A stretch of DNA of 64,000 nt, from the NCBI GenBank assembly GCA_036852015.1, contig JAANDG010000020.1, positions 496,001 to 560,000 of the forward strand, given 5' to 3'. Both the position numbers and the translations under genes were made by a program. The first letter of the stretch is position 1. Every line of letters begins with the position of its first letter. Below, piece after piece: positions 46,701-59,567 of the stretch. This DNA is from Pelodera strongyloides. Taxonomy: Eukaryota; Nematoda; Chromadorea; Rhabditida; Rhabditidae. Under the pieces are notes generated by a model. The model had not been told where the DNA came from. It was given only the letters and a program-made list of their open reading frames with translations, and ran no database searches.

Positions 46701-49700
46701 GGGCGTATAAATTACACAACTATCACACTCGACCTGCGAAGTCGTTACTCCTTGCTTTATCAATAGATTATTGATTTGCTGTAATTTATTGATAAATATT
46801 TATGTAGAAAACTTATTTTTAGGGAGATCGTGGATCGGACGGACATCCCGGTTTCATGGGACAGCCGGGAATCCCCGGGGCAGATGGTGACTGTGGGTTG
46901 GAAGGAGAGGATGGAGCTCCCGGATTTGATATCCAAGGACCTCCCGGGCAAGACGGACAGTCGGGAAGAGATGGACACCCGGGAACACCCGGACAGGACG
47001 GAGACCCCGGACTTACCGGAGAGAAGGGATTCCCGGGAACGGGAGTCAACAAGGTCGGACCTCCCGGATACCCAGGACTCCCCGGAGAACCTGGACCTAA
47101 CGGTAGGAAAATATGAATTGCAAATATACGGTTGAAGGAAACTACGCGCAATAAGAAAATCGATCTTGTTATAAGGTCTTTTATATTATAATTAAAAAAG
47201 GCAAACCATTTGGTTCGACCCAACTCGCAGCTCACATTTACGCCTTGTTTAGCGTATAAATAAATACATTCTTGTACGCAGACTAATACATGGAACAGCT
47301 GCTTAGTCCAAAACATCACCTCTCTTTTAAACATGCTAATTTTTTAGGACGTATTGGAATTGACGGACAACCTGGACCTCCTGGAGCTCTCGGACCTCGG
47401 GGAGATGACTGTGGATACTGCCCCGATGGCCTGCCGGGCATGAAGGGAGACACAGGAACCCCTGGACTGGATGGGTAGGCCATTTAAAAGGATATAACAC
47501 GTGGTTTTGAATGGTATGCTGGGCAACTGCACGCATGTGTATTATATGCAAATTGTATGACAAAGTCGGGAATGTACATTCTCTTGAATATCTGAAAACT
47601 TCAGCTACCCCGGACCTCCTGGACCCAACGGAGAGGAGGGTGACTGCGGTGAACCTGGATCACCTGGAAAGCCTGGAGCCCCTGGATCCGATGGAATGCC
47701 TGTTTGTTTTATTATGAAGAACTTCTAATAAAAACAAGGCCTGTTTCGAAACGCACGTTTTCCTCCGAAGTTGCTTCACAAGAGAGCGCGAAAATCGAAA
47801 TCATACTCAAATATTTGAAAACTCATGTATAGTGAGCATTCTATAGATAAAGTCAAATACAAAATCGTGTCTCTGTAGTCTGTAGGAGTTTCGACTCACG
47901 TTCTGTGAGCTGTTAGCAACTAGATACAGTGTGCCATTTTATTTTACCGTAGCAATTCAACAGGTCAAAGAAAGATTTTACCTCATAGATAGTTAAATTA
48001 TTTAGGGACTCGAAGGACCTCCCGGACTTCCCGGCTACCCGGGACTTAAGGGAGAAATGGGAGAGATTGAGGGACCTCTGGAGAACCCACCCGGTATCGA
48101 TGGAGAGAAGGGAGAGAGGGGACTGCCCGGTTAGTTGACAATCTATAAAGAGTAATTACACGTGGTTTCGCAACGTTTGCTCGACAACTGCACTTTTATG
48201 TATTATATGCAAATTGCGTTCCATTCTGTGCAGGAATGTCCAAGCAGCAGTCGTAAATTTCACGCATACATGAAAATGTAGTTGTGGTATACGTTCGTTT
48301 CACAAACTGCCTGCCTTGCCGCTTGATATATGCACGCGAACCATAGAATACTATTGAAGCTTGAAACTTTTACAATTCAAATAAGAAAATTTACGCCTCA
48401 CAAATTAGAGATATAATCATTATGATCGTAATTGCCAAATAAAATGTACTGAATTTGAATATACCATTTGCAGGACTTCCCGGACTTCCCGGACAAGAAG
48501 GACTCTGTGGTGAAGACGGACTCCCGGGCCCAGATGGGTACCCGGGACCTGTGGGTGAACAAGGACTTGTGGGAATTGACGGAAAGAGAGGAAGAGATGG
48601 AAACGTAAGTTGTGTGGTACTGTAATATAGGGTGACCACGACTAAACCAATCAATTAGCGACTGGTTTGTCCTAGATTATAGTACATACAGTAATTGACA
48701 ATTACAAGGTGACAAAGATTCAAGTTGCGAAGCTGAACCAAGAAACATACATAATTCGTCGTAAGCAGGGCAAAAAAGGTAAAAAAAAAATTACGTAACG
48801 TGACACAGGAAAATGCAAATCCGACTCTTTATGGATGCTTTCTGGAATCCGACTCAAATACTCGGGATTGGTAATAACCTTTTTGAGGAACCGGTAAAAC
48901 TATTCCCATACACATTACGATTTGACACCTATATGTTTCATTTATAGCTCGGTTACCCCGGACCTCCTGGACCACCAGGAGACTCGTACCCCGGAGCTCC
49001 TGGAGAACCAGGACGTCGTGCTGAGCCTGGAGCTCCTGGACTCCCCGGACTTCCCGGAGCCCCCGGACCCCAGGGACCTGATGCCCCACAAGAACAACAG
49101 CAAGCTGGACCTCCCGGACTTGACGGAAAGGATGGATACCCAGGACTTCCCGGAGACAGAGGAAACGATGGCCTTCCCGGACTTCAGGTAATCAATTTTA
49201 TTTACGGTTTTCTCGAAAATCTTTTGTCATAGCATAGTCAACTTTTGATTTGAACAGACTAGACTTCACATATATATGAACATTCGAATTCAGTTCAGTC
49301 AGCTAATAACGGACAAGATAATAACGGACATTGCCACTAATTCTTGAAATATTAGATCTTACATGTAATATTTAAATTTAGGGACCACCCGGACAGGATG
49401 GCTACCCGGGAGCTCCCGGAGAGCGTGGTAGCGATGGATTCCCTGGCTTCCCGGGTCTTGATGGTGAGCCAGGCATGCGCGGCGCACAAGGAGACGTCGG
49501 ACTGAACGGAATCGACGGCGAGTGCGGAGAAGAGGGAGAACCCGGACTCCCCGGAGTGCCCGGATACCCTGGTGGGCTCTTGAGCTTCAGCTCACTGATA
49601 CTTGATACTTGATACTGATAATGATCCTGATCTTTTATTACGTGCACAACCTACGAAATAAATCTACATACTAAATTCAACAGTCAACAGAGGAATATAT

Positions 49701-52700
49701 GTGACACTCCCCAGATTTCCTCACCCCTTACGACGAAATAAACTTACAATCAAATCGATGTTCAAAGTAACAAGTCAATATACAAGTTAGCGTGACAGTA
49801 ACAAGGAAAAAAGTAAAGGATATTGGTAAAAAATGCGAACGTTATGTGTAATTTAATATTGGAAGGATATTTCACGCGTTATTTGTTACGGCAAATAAAA
49901 ACTTATATCATGCAACGTCCCCAATTAAAAATCAGAATCTTATACACCATTTTTCAGGTCAAATTGGTGAGCCTGGATATGGTTACCCCGGACAGGCTGG
50001 ATACCCTGGACCGCATGGTGAACGCGGCCTCGATGGACTTCCTGGACTCCCAGGCCAGCAAGGAAGATCTGGTGAGCCTGGACACGCAGGCATGCCCGGC
50101 GAGAGGGGAATGGACGGACCTGCAGGACCAGATGGAAGACCTGGGTTGGCTGGAGAGCAAGGACTCGTTGGTGGGTATACATACTTTGTACTTTGAAGTT
50201 TGAAGTTTGCAATTTGTAGTTTATTAGTTTTTAGTCCCTAGCTCAGCAATACGGAAAGAAACATACATAGTGCTAGCAATATGTTAATACCAACAATTCA
50301 TATAATTCACCTTCTCCTATACAAAACGAAATGTTTCCCATGTACCTTATTGGAATTAATGTGCTTCATCATTTGCTTGTATCATGTTGCTTAAATTTAT
50401 CAGTTCACAGTTTATTCTCATAAATATATGTTATCAGATTTAAGTAACATATAGCTTAGCTGGTTGCAGGACTTAACGGAAAGCAAGGAAGAGTTGGACC
50501 TCAGGGTTACCCAGGAGCCCCCGGAACCCCTGGATACAAGGGAGAGGCTGGACGTCCTGGAGCACCAGGTATGCAAATTTTTAGTGAATATTTAGAAGCA
50601 ATAATGTAACAAAGTGTAAAATAAACGACTCCCCTAGTGGCGCTAGCCTGCTGAAGACCCGCCTTTTTTTATCTGAGACTCCTCGTTTGATGTGCAATCA
50701 AGCAATAAGCATTAAGCATTACACAAATATTTGAAATTAAAAAAAAATCTGTTTAGGACTCGAGGGAGAGTGTGGAGAGCCTGGTGACGTTGGATTCCCC
50801 GGATCCCCAGGAGCACCCGGATATCCGGGAGCCCCGGGAACACCCGGAGAGGACGGAACCATCGGATTCCCCGGTCTTGTGGGACCTCCCGGAGACATGG
50901 GACTGGCCGGAACTGACGGATACCCAGGAGAGGAGGGCCAACCCGGACACCCAGGACTCCCAGGAGTTGAGGGCATGCGCGGAGATGACGGTTAGTAGTA
51001 CTGTTTAAATTTAACAGTGATGTTGAGCATTGTGTGCCATTTAGTGCAATCACATTCAAGAAGGGAACACAAGTTTCAAATCACGTCCTATACAGCTTTG
51101 AATTTCTCCAATCCTTCTCTATATGTTCCGTACGCTCTTGAATTTTATTCACTAATTTATTTAGCAAAACAGTGTGCTACTACTAAATAGTCGAAACAAA
51201 CTAAACAAAAATAAATATAACTCAATTGCATTTAGGTTTCCCCGGACTTCCCGGACAAGATGGCCAGCCTGGTTACAAGGGCGAGTCTGGAGATGAGGGA
51301 GAACCTGGTCTTCCCGGACTTCCCGGAGACTCGGGAGCACTTGCCCGACCTGGACTTCCCGGAGATCTGGGAGTACCCGGATTGGACGGACCTGTGGGAC
51401 CTCCTGGACTTGATGGTCTGGAAGGAGAGTGCGGGTTGGAGGGAGAACCTGGAGCTAGGTAGGAAATTGGGAATACAGTAATCAGATTAGTACCTACAGT
51501 ACGACGTTTCCTGGCATTCTTTTGAAATAACACTGTCAACAAGATTTGAACATTTGGCTAGGAAATACAGTAACCAATATGCACACTAGAATACGGAAAT
51601 AAATTTGCTACGGCGCTGTGAAAAGGTAACTTTATTGTTCGGATACGGTATCCATTGGTCCCTAAATGAAGTCCCTGAAATGTAAATTTACGCCGCAACA
51701 CTAGTGGTTCTATTCGAACATTTTGATTTTCAGTGTTACAACATCAAGGTTACCCAAAAATTTATCCATGTATGTTTAGCTACCCTGGTCAGCCTGGTCA
51801 ACCTGGACAGCAAGGAGATGCTGGATGGGATGGACCCGATGGCCCAGTGGGACCTCCCGGTCTTCCCGGAATCACTGGACTTCCCGGATTGAAGGGTGAG
51901 AACGGAGACCAAGGAATCCCAGGACGACCCGGACGCGATGGACAACCCGGGCTCCCTGGCATAGACGGAGAGTGCGGAGACGAAGGACAGCCTGGGTACC
52001 CGGGAGCTCCCGGACTTGTGGTCAGTGGGAAAAACCTTGAATATGGGAATAGTAGAAATTGGAAATCATCATTCATAGAAATATATCAGGAGTAAGAGAT
52101 TTTTTCTGAAATTTCTGTGAGAAAACTACAGAATTTCTGAAGCATGACTGTGAAAACGCAAAACATTGAAGAATGGGATTTATTGCCGTGACGTCAATTA
52201 AACGAAGTACGCCACAGAGATATGTCTTCTGTTACTTAATGTGTTTAAATTCAGGGACCACCTGGCAGACCTGGAGAGCCTGGATACCGAGGACTGGATG
52301 GAGATGCAGGACTCCCAGGCCTTCCCGGACAACCTGGACTGAACGGACTCAAGGGTGAGGCTGGTGTTCCTGGAGAAGCTGGATACCCTGGAGCCCCTGG
52401 ATTGTTGGGATATCCCGTAAGTACTCTTTTTTCATATTTGCGTGAAAATTTTTCAATATTTAGCCAAAGAGCTGGAAAATATGTCGTGAACGCTTCGTTT
52501 TTACGGCTGTGAGCGCATGAGCTTCCAAAAATTACAACGGTTTTCTTCTCTTGACCGCATGTTTTCGTGAAAATATCTTGTTTTGTAATACTTATATTCC
52601 TTTTAGGGAGATCACGGAGCACCTGGAGTCGATGGGCACCCAGGAGACCACGGTCTGCCCGGACTCGACGGACAGCCCGGAGAGGACGGAGACTGCGGAG

Positions 52701-55700
52701 ACGACGGTGCACCCGGAATGGACGGACACGATGGATTCCCGGGCACCCCTGGACTCCCAGGAGAGGCCGGACTCCCAGGACTTCCCGGTAAGATTTTGTT
52801 TTCAGTAAGGCCAAGCTGATTGGCCTTTCGTTACTAAATTCGACACACTTTTGTATATTTGTGCATGCCCATTCAGACATAGGTTTTTTGGAAATACAGC
52901 AATCAATTTGCAATTAGCCTAGGTTTATATAAAGATGAGAAATGATCTTCTAATCTAGGACGTGACGAACATGGACCTCCTGGATACGATGGAGCTCCTG
53001 GAGAGCCTGGTCGTGATGGACTCCCCGGCGTTCCCGGAACTCCTGGAGAGCGAGGAACTGATGGGTATGCGGGAACTCCCGGACTCCCCGGACCTCACGG
53101 TGACGCTGGAGTACCTGGATACCCTGGTTAGTTTTTTGGGTTTTTTAAGCTATAATTTCAAGAAATACGACAAATATTAGCTTCACTATTTCTTATATAT
53201 TCTTGTTATATAAAAAGGCTAGACGTTCGACTCATATCATATTAAAAAGCGCAGTAACTCTGTGTGGATTGAATTTCCGTGCCTGAAATACATGGCTCTT
53301 TAATTTTATTAATTTTATTTTTTTCTTCAATATGTTCACTAATATACTGAAGTCGTATTACTTTAGGAGAACGCGGTCTTGTTGGACTCAACGGAAAGGA
53401 CGGACGTGATGGAGCTCCCGGACTTCCCGGACGCCCCGGACAGAACGGACTCCCCGGACCTGACGGAGACCGTGGTGACGATGGAGCCTACGGATACCCG
53501 GGAATGCCCGGACCTCCCGGATATCATGGAGAGAGGTAGGACTATACAAAGTCTTAGATGCCTTTCTTCGAAATTAAACTATCCGTAACGCCTACCAATT
53601 GTAAGATAAACTACTAAACTGAACTTTAATTAATGAGAACTAGTATCATTTTACTTTTACTAGGTGTCTGCTCTACGCAGAACCTCGCCGAAAAATTCAT
53701 AACTATTGAACACAGTATTGAACCAATAAGGTAGCACGAGATTCAACGATTTATTATTATAATCCTTTATTCAGGGGCATGTCTGGACTCCCAGGAATGC
53801 CCGGACTTCGTGGGGACGACGGTCTGCCTGGAATGCCCGGTCTGCCCGGAATGGAGGGAGACTGCGGAGATGATGGACTCCCCGGAATTGACGGAAGACC
53901 CGGACTTCCCGGACGACCGGGAGTTATGGGACCTCCGGGACCACTCTCTATCACCCGACCTGGAGCTCCCGGATACCCCGGTGAACAGGGATACGAGGGA
54001 GAGAAGGGATACCCTGGAGAGCACGGAATGCCTGGTAAGCTGAAGTACCTCGAGTATAGGTCACATTCATTGTTTACCATTTATATAGAATCCGTAGAAC
54101 TATAATAATACATATCATCAATAAACTATCCTATGGAAAAACATCGCACAAGCACATCATTTATTACGAACGTTCATCGTGCAACTTTTGTCAAATTAAA
54201 CCTAGTCCTACGTTCTACTAAACATCGACTTTGTACAAGACAAGAGAAAGTCACTGAAAATTTATTTAAATGAAAATAACCTGGGGCAAAACAGTTTATC
54301 ATAAAAATCACCGTATAATAATAATGTTTATTGGAATGCAGCAGAGCATAACAAACCAAAAGGTTTGTTATAAACCAAATTACGCCTGTACTTGTTAAAT
54401 ATGAACCAAATTACGCCTGTACTTGTTAAATATAAACCAAATTACGCCCGTACTTGTTAAATATAAGCACTATTCTTCCAACTAAGCAGTCAAATTTTCT
54501 AATCTAAAACACATAGGACTACCTGGACCACCTGGACCTGCTGGACGCCCTGGAGCTCTTGGAGAACCTGGACTCCCAGGAAACCCGGGACTTCCCGGTG
54601 TCCCAGGAATGCAGGGAGACGCAGGTCTTCAAGGAGTTCCCGGAAGAACTGGGCACGCTGGAGCACCCGGACAACCCGGATTCCCTGGACAGAGAGGACC
54701 AATCGCTCCCAGCAGAGGATTCGTATACACCAAGCACTCCCAGACCACCCAGGTGGGGAATTTGTTCCTCAAAAGTGACATCCTTTAACCTTTAAATAGC
54801 GCTCCTTGCGTCTCCTCGCGATTTTACTTGAAGATGATCACTTATTAAACCACAGTTAGCTGAGTGTTCCACATTCCCACGCCATATATGCTGTTCCATT
54901 CTGTGCAGGAATTGCACGGACGGACACAACAAATTACATTTGAAAACCCACGTTGAAAAAAATTTGAAAAATTGAAAAATTTCAATACTCACGAAGATAT
55001 TAGGTGATAAAGTGGTGGATCGATCGGCCCGAAATGAAAAAGTGTTAATTGTCCCATAGGCAGGACAATTACACTTTTTCATTTCGGGCCGATCGATCCA
55101 CCACTTTATCACCTAATATCTTCGTGAGTATTGAAATAGAACACTACTTTTTGTATTCCAAATTTTTATTATCCCTTATAGAAAATAAAGAAACAAAAAA
55201 AACAGACACGATTTGAGGTGAGCCGATCCCTTTAAACCTGTCTTTTCAGGTTCCCCAATGTCCCGATGGCAGCGCAGCTCTCTGGACCGGATACTCCCTT
55301 CTTTACGTTCAGGGTAACGGAAGGTCTAGTGGACAAGATCTTGGTGTGTTTCACTAATGGATTCTTCTAATCTAGTAGCTAGTACATACAGTGTAAACCC
55401 AGTAAACATTCAGCGATGGACTTTTCGAGAATTGCTCTATGAATTGGTGGAACCTGTTTCTTGGGCAGAAAGAGCTGTCACAAGATATACTGTGAACCGC
55501 TTAACTTTACTAACTACACTTTGTGAACCTGCAAGCCAATCCTTTAAACTTGAACGCTTATTTCAGGTCAGCCCGGCTCTTGCCTGTCGAAATTCAACGC
55601 CATGCCCTTCATGTTCTGTAACATGAACAATGTGTGCCACGTGAGCAGCCGCAATGACTATTCATTCTGGCTTTCCACCGAGGAACCGATGACACAAATG

Positions 55701-57674
55701 ATGAACCCGGTACGGTAGATGTAATCACTTTTAGAATATATGTTCTTTTGTTCCGTCTATTTTTGGCGATTTCAATAGTAGGAAGGTTATACTCGAATAC
55801 TAAACCATTTCAAAGAAGTGGCATCAGTAAAGTTAGGTAAAGTTAGGCAATTTAGCCTCTAGGTGAAACGTAGGTAAAATAGCGGATTATAATTTGCCTT
55901 GGAATGTAAATCTAAAGTAAAACGAAAACTGGTCAACTGTATTCCAGCGTACTTTATGCAGTTTCTTCCACTCTGTACCGGCACAGAAATTGTACATAAT
56001 ACATGGAAATCGAGTTGTCCAGCACAGGGTTCACCACATACTATGCCGAGCATTCTGTATCATTCAGGCTTAAATCAATAAAGTGATTTTAGGTGACCGG
56101 TTCGGCCATCCGCCCGTACATCTCTCGCTGTGCTGTGTGTGAGATTCCCACCCAGATCATGGCAGTCCATTCCCAGGACGTCAGGGTTCCAGAATGCCCC
56201 GCGGGATGGAGCTCCCTCTGGAGGGGATACTCATTTGTTATGGTGAGGATGTTATAATAAAAATACAATATCGATTGATTGACTAAGTGAAGTTTAATTA
56301 CCTATTATTGATTAATAACCAGGGTGTGGCAGGGAGCAGACGTAGTCAAACAAATATTACGTGATCGAAAATGGGAATCGTACGAGCGGGAATCGAACCC
56401 GCGTTTATTGATTACCAGTTCAATGCCGTAGCCGCTACGCTATAACCATTATTTATCATTTCGGTATTACTGTCTTTTAGTCCTCTTTTAAAACATGCAT
56501 GCGCTGCACGATATCATATGTAGATTCGACGGTTTCACGCAAAAACGTAAAAATAATATTATTTATTTTCAGCACACCGCTGCCGGAGCCGAAGGCACTG
56601 GTCAGTCTCTGCAGTCTCCAGGTTCTTGCTTGGAAGAATTCCGTGCCGTTCCCTTCATTGAATGTCACGGAAGGGGCACCTGCAACTATTACGCCACCAA
56701 TCACGGATTCTGGCTCGCCATCGTCGACAAGGTAGGAGGATTTACTGTAATGTGCATGCTAGATTCTCAGGCGCGCAGCGCGCAAATGTATAACCGCGTC
56801 CGCGGAAAAGATATGGAATTTTAACATGGAATGCGGAGAGGCGGAAAAGAGGTTGCTCTGTGTAGGACCAGAGTCTATACCACATTTCTAGTTCAAGCGA
56901 ACCGATAACCGGTTTTTGAAACGCATCTCCAATAACTGCTTTCCCCTGTATTTATGCTAAGTGGCGTCGAATTGTAACAATGCTCGGTTGCATGTAATGT
57001 ATAGGAATAATATGACATCCGTTTCAAAAACCGGTCGTTATTTCGCTTCAACCCGTAAACTCAGGATATTCCTATTAGGGACTAGACTGTTTCAAATTGT
57101 GTCATCTTTATGACTCTTCGAGGGAGTGCTTCACATATGCTTCGTTCAACAAAAATTTTCATCTCACTTCTTTTTTTTGCTTCAGGACAAGCAGTTCAGC
57201 AAGCCGATGTCGCAGACTCTCAAGGCTGGAGGACTCAAGGACCGCGTTTCCAGATGCCAGGTTTGTATGAAGCCAGTGTGCCATATTTCCGCCGCGCACA
57301 CTTTTCGCGCCATTTGTGCGCGACACAAATGCAGAGTTTTAACAGTACTATGTAAATTCTCTTGTTTCTATGCATGTTCACTGACGTTGCGCATGAAACC
57401 ACAAAAAGGCAGTTACATGAATAGCACTCAAACGCAAACATATAAGTCAGAAGTCCGACTCTCATACTTGTCAGAAGTTACCATACAGCATACAACTGCA
57501 CAGAAATTACTATACAACTGCATAATGATGTTTCTATCTAGCAAGAGACGCCTGCTTTGGGTTTTTGAGACGTGTGGGTTTCCTGTCAATGTCCAATAAG
57601 CGATTTTCATTTCTCTTTGAGGTCACTTATATATCATATTTCAGGTGTGCCAAAAGGACGGTCCTCGCTACTAA
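40727..57674 (+). CDS. let-2: Type IV collagen alpha-2 chain (LET-2-like)
   Basis: Basement-membrane network collagen, secreted through the ER. Thirty-three exons: 40727-40846, 41917-42042, 42607-42723, 43793-43924, 44138-44408, 44662-44786, 45225-45288, 45868-45986, 46323-46490, 46823-47102, 47348-47474, 47605-47701, 48006-48129, 48474-48604, 48948-49187, 49382-49571, 49958-50170, 50470-50568, 50757-50990, 51236-51458, 51780-52020, 52255-52416, 52607-52787, 52959-53126, 53367-53535, 53775-54034, 54517-54752, 55250-55343, 55567-55709, 56093-56242, 56573-56731, 57186-57260, 57645-57674; 5268 nt, 1755 residues (C. elegans LET-2 about 1758). Signal peptide [16 protein letters not shown], then the Cys-rich 7S start [12 protein letters not shown], interrupted Gly-X-Y repeats with [18 protein letters not shown] and [10 protein letters not shown] as in LET-2, then two NC1 half-repeats ([31 protein letters not shown]), ending [19 protein letters not shown] lies at 57995. 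Confidence 0.96.
40991..41171. repeat. TTAAAGCGAAAT MITE in let-2 intron 1
   Basis: TTTAAAGCGAAATACCAGCC at the left; GCGTTTCAAAAACAGGCCGG then TATGCTTTAA at the right. Confidence 0.7.
42838..42855 (+). repeat. Short TTAGGC tract
   Basis: TTTAGGCTTAGGCTTAGG, three units, in a let-2 intron. Confidence 0.7.
43128..43176. repeat. GA-rich microsatellite in let-2 intron
   Basis: GAAAGAGAGAGAGAGAGATA-like run. Confidence 0.9.
44430..44608. repeat. TTAAAGCGGTATGACACGTGG-type MITE, representative copy
   Basis: TTAAAGCGGTATGACACGTG at the left and CACGTATAGTATCGCTTTAA at the right, with TATTATATGCAAATGG inside. Related pieces lie near 4125-4271, 25765-25930, 36735-36862, 43454-43595, 46083-46245, 47488-47560, 48150-48300, 59819-59972 and 63665-63738. 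Several carry only one clear end. Confidence 0.65.
44925..45147 (-). mobile_element. tRNA-derived SINE, copy 2, 5'-truncated
   Basis: Reverse-oriented. On plus it starts with the tail complement AGATAAAGATAAAGTGTACC and runs back to a B box (GGTCCGAGTCC on minus, 45124-45134). The A box is missing. It lies in a let-2 intron. Confidence 0.85.
45632..45842. mobile_element. Helitron-like non-autonomous element, diverged copy 3
   Basis: Starts TCTTATGCGAACCGTAACTA and ends GGCGCCTCAGGCGGCG then TTGCCTGCTGG before T. Its interior is much diverged. It lies in the let-2 intron before exon 45868. Confidence 0.5.
54372..54465. repeat. 31-bp tandem repeat, three copies, in let-2 intron
   Basis: AACCAAATTACGCCTGTACT then TGTTAAATATA occurs three times. 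Confidence 0.85.
54976..55235. repeat. Palindromic element, copy 2, lacking the left outer arm
   Basis: Inner arms CAATACTCACGAAGATATTA / TAATATCTTCGTGAGTATTG, then the right outer arm ending GGTGAGCCGATCCCTTT. It lies just before let-2 NC1 exon 55250. Confidence 0.8.
56376..56450 (-). pseudogene. tRNA-like sequence in let-2 intron
   Basis: On minus: A-box-like TAGCGTAGCGG and a perfect T arm (GCGGGTTCGATTCCCGC). The acceptor ends do not pair and the anticodon stem is poor, so this is more likely a pseudogene or SINE head than a working tRNA. Confidence 0.5.
56892..57053. repeat. TTAAAGCGAAAT-like MITE in a let-2 intron
   Basis: TTCAAGCGAACCGATAACCG at the left; CAAAAACCGGTCGTTATTTC then GCTTCAA at the right. 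It lies in the intron before exon 57186. Confidence 0.6.
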
Positions 57675-57994
57675 ACGAAGCAATTAGTCTTAATTATTAT
57701 TCTATTCCCTCTTCTCTGTAATTTGTACCCCTTTGTTAATGTTCTTTCTCACGAGTACATAAAAATGCTGCCTTCGAAAGTTACAAAAAGTGCCTTGAAT
57801 CGTGACTCATTGTGCCATAAGAATTGTTTCAAAATTACCATATTTGTCCTTTAACTTATTTCTAAAAATGCACAATTTTGTAGTTTTCCGTATTGAATAA
57901 GTGCACGATAACCCTAATAATGCCAGCCTGCCGCCTATGATCTTGCCCGCTCGTAAGCCTTTCCAACTTCTGGATTTATACAATCTATCTAACT

Positions 57995-58000
57995 AATAAA
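57995..58000 (+). terminator. let-2: let-2 polyadenylation signal
   Basis: AATAAA 321 bases after the let-2 stop. A second AATAAA follows near 58029. Confidence 0.5.
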
Positions 58001-58074
58001 CATTATAATATTCCGAATTAACTGTGAACAATAAATGATTAATGTTGGTTGTTGTTGTCAATTACTCCAATGAT

Positions 58075-58408
58075 AGGGCGGTGAGGGACGAGAACCGTTC
58101 TCGGGTGCGCAGCGCACCGCGCACCCATCCAGAAATGCCAAACGTGCAGCGGCAGCGCACCCCAGCCCTGCCGCGCAGTGCACCAAAAGGAAGGGGCGAG
58201 CGCCCCTGGCTGGGGGGTGTGCTGCGCGGTTGGAGACCACAGCACCGCCCAAGAAAAATCGACGAAATAATTCATTGTAGGTCCGAGTGGTCCCGAAAGA
58301 CGGCTATCATCCGAACCTTATGTAAAGAGCTGGGGCAATGGATTTTAATTTTAGAGGTGCTCGATTTTACATGCGAACATGATTCTCGTTCTCACCTCGC
58401 ACCGCCCC
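58075..58408. repeat. Foldback-like element with GGGCGGTG ends
   Basis: AGGGCGGTGAGGGACGAGAA at the left and TTCTCGTTCTCACCTCGCAC then CGCCCC at the right are imperfect complements. The core is unusually GC-rich. Confidence 0.5.
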
Positions 58409-59359
58409 ACTTTCATAATTGTCCTCTGTCAATTTAATAAAAACTTACTACACCCCAATATTCAATATTTTTATTAAACAAACACAATATTATATGAATA
58501 AAACGAAAACCGAACACGGACTAGAGTACTAAAAAAGGTTACTCGGGCAACAAAACAATTAAAAAACGAGTAATTCTAGTTTACTAAAACGGGGCGGCGC
58601 GTTCGCGGTGGTGTTTAAGCTATGCTATTGTGCGGCGCCATTCTCGCGCACAAGCACATTCTAATTGTTGATGCTAAAGCAATGTCAAGCTACCACACGC
58701 ACGATATGCCGCGATTAAGTTTCTACGTCACACACTAATACCGTATTACTAATTGCTGTCATTTAATAATTAACCACCGAATTAATAACACCGCAACGGT
58801 TTTTTTTTCACAAAAGGAGCATTTTAGTAGAATGGCACAATTAGGAATAAATCCAGGGGATTTAAAAAAATCAATTAGCGCTCTTATGTAACTACCTAGT
58901 AAGCTATTTTTTTTAAATATAAACGAAGGAAAGAACAATAAAGCATATAAAAAGGTGATGTTGAAACTAATCATATATACACAAAAATTTGAATTACACA
59001 ATAATTATGCACAAAAAGGCCTTATTGGTAGACAAACTCAAATAAGGCACTTAATTATCAAGCACATAAAATCCAAAGAAATTCTTCGTTCTACAATGAT
59101 TAAAACGAGTTTGGCTACTTCCCGCGTTAACGTTTTTTGTGTGTGAATATAGGATCACGTAAACATTTTCTACGTACAATGCAAACCGTTTCCAAAATGA
59201 GCAAAATAAATAGCTACTTTATAAGTTCTTTGTGAAACAATAAATGCATAACTTGAGATGGGAGTTTTCTTATTTTTGATCCGGAAAGGCTGCTTCGGAC
59301 TCACGTTTTGCATAAGCTCAAGAGATACCTACAGGTTCAGCTTCATGATATACATACAA

Positions 59360-59413
59360 GCCTAAGCCTAAGCCTAAGCCTAAGCCTAAGCCTAAGCCTA
59401 AGCCTAAGCCTAA
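59360..59413 (-). repeat. Interstitial telomeric array, nine TTAGGC units
   Basis: Nine exact GCCTAA units on plus, i.e. TTAGGC on minus, the nematode telomere hexamer. Confidence 0.95.
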
Positions 59414-59567
59414 AAGCTCATCCATCAATGTGCATTTACAATAGTATAATTATGAAATGTATATTCCTTGCTCACATACCATTAGCCAATAATGAGCTCA
59501 TTTCCTACCATTTTTATACATCAAACTTCAATCCCAAAAAAACCTTTACTTCTTATTTGTTTGTATA

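Larger units (their letters stand above)
57675..59567. other. Intergenic spacer between convergent let-2 and the right-hand gene
   Basis: Holds the let-2 3' UTR, a foldback at 58075-58408 with a GC-rich core, and the telomere-like array. No gene is seen. Confidence 0.5.

Noticed and set aside
42576..54080. Minus-strand and off-frame ORFs rich in PGSP, SPGCPG or similar across let-2
   Set aside because: They are shadows of Gly-X-Y coding sequence on the plus strand; the plus-strand exons have splice sites and matching phases.
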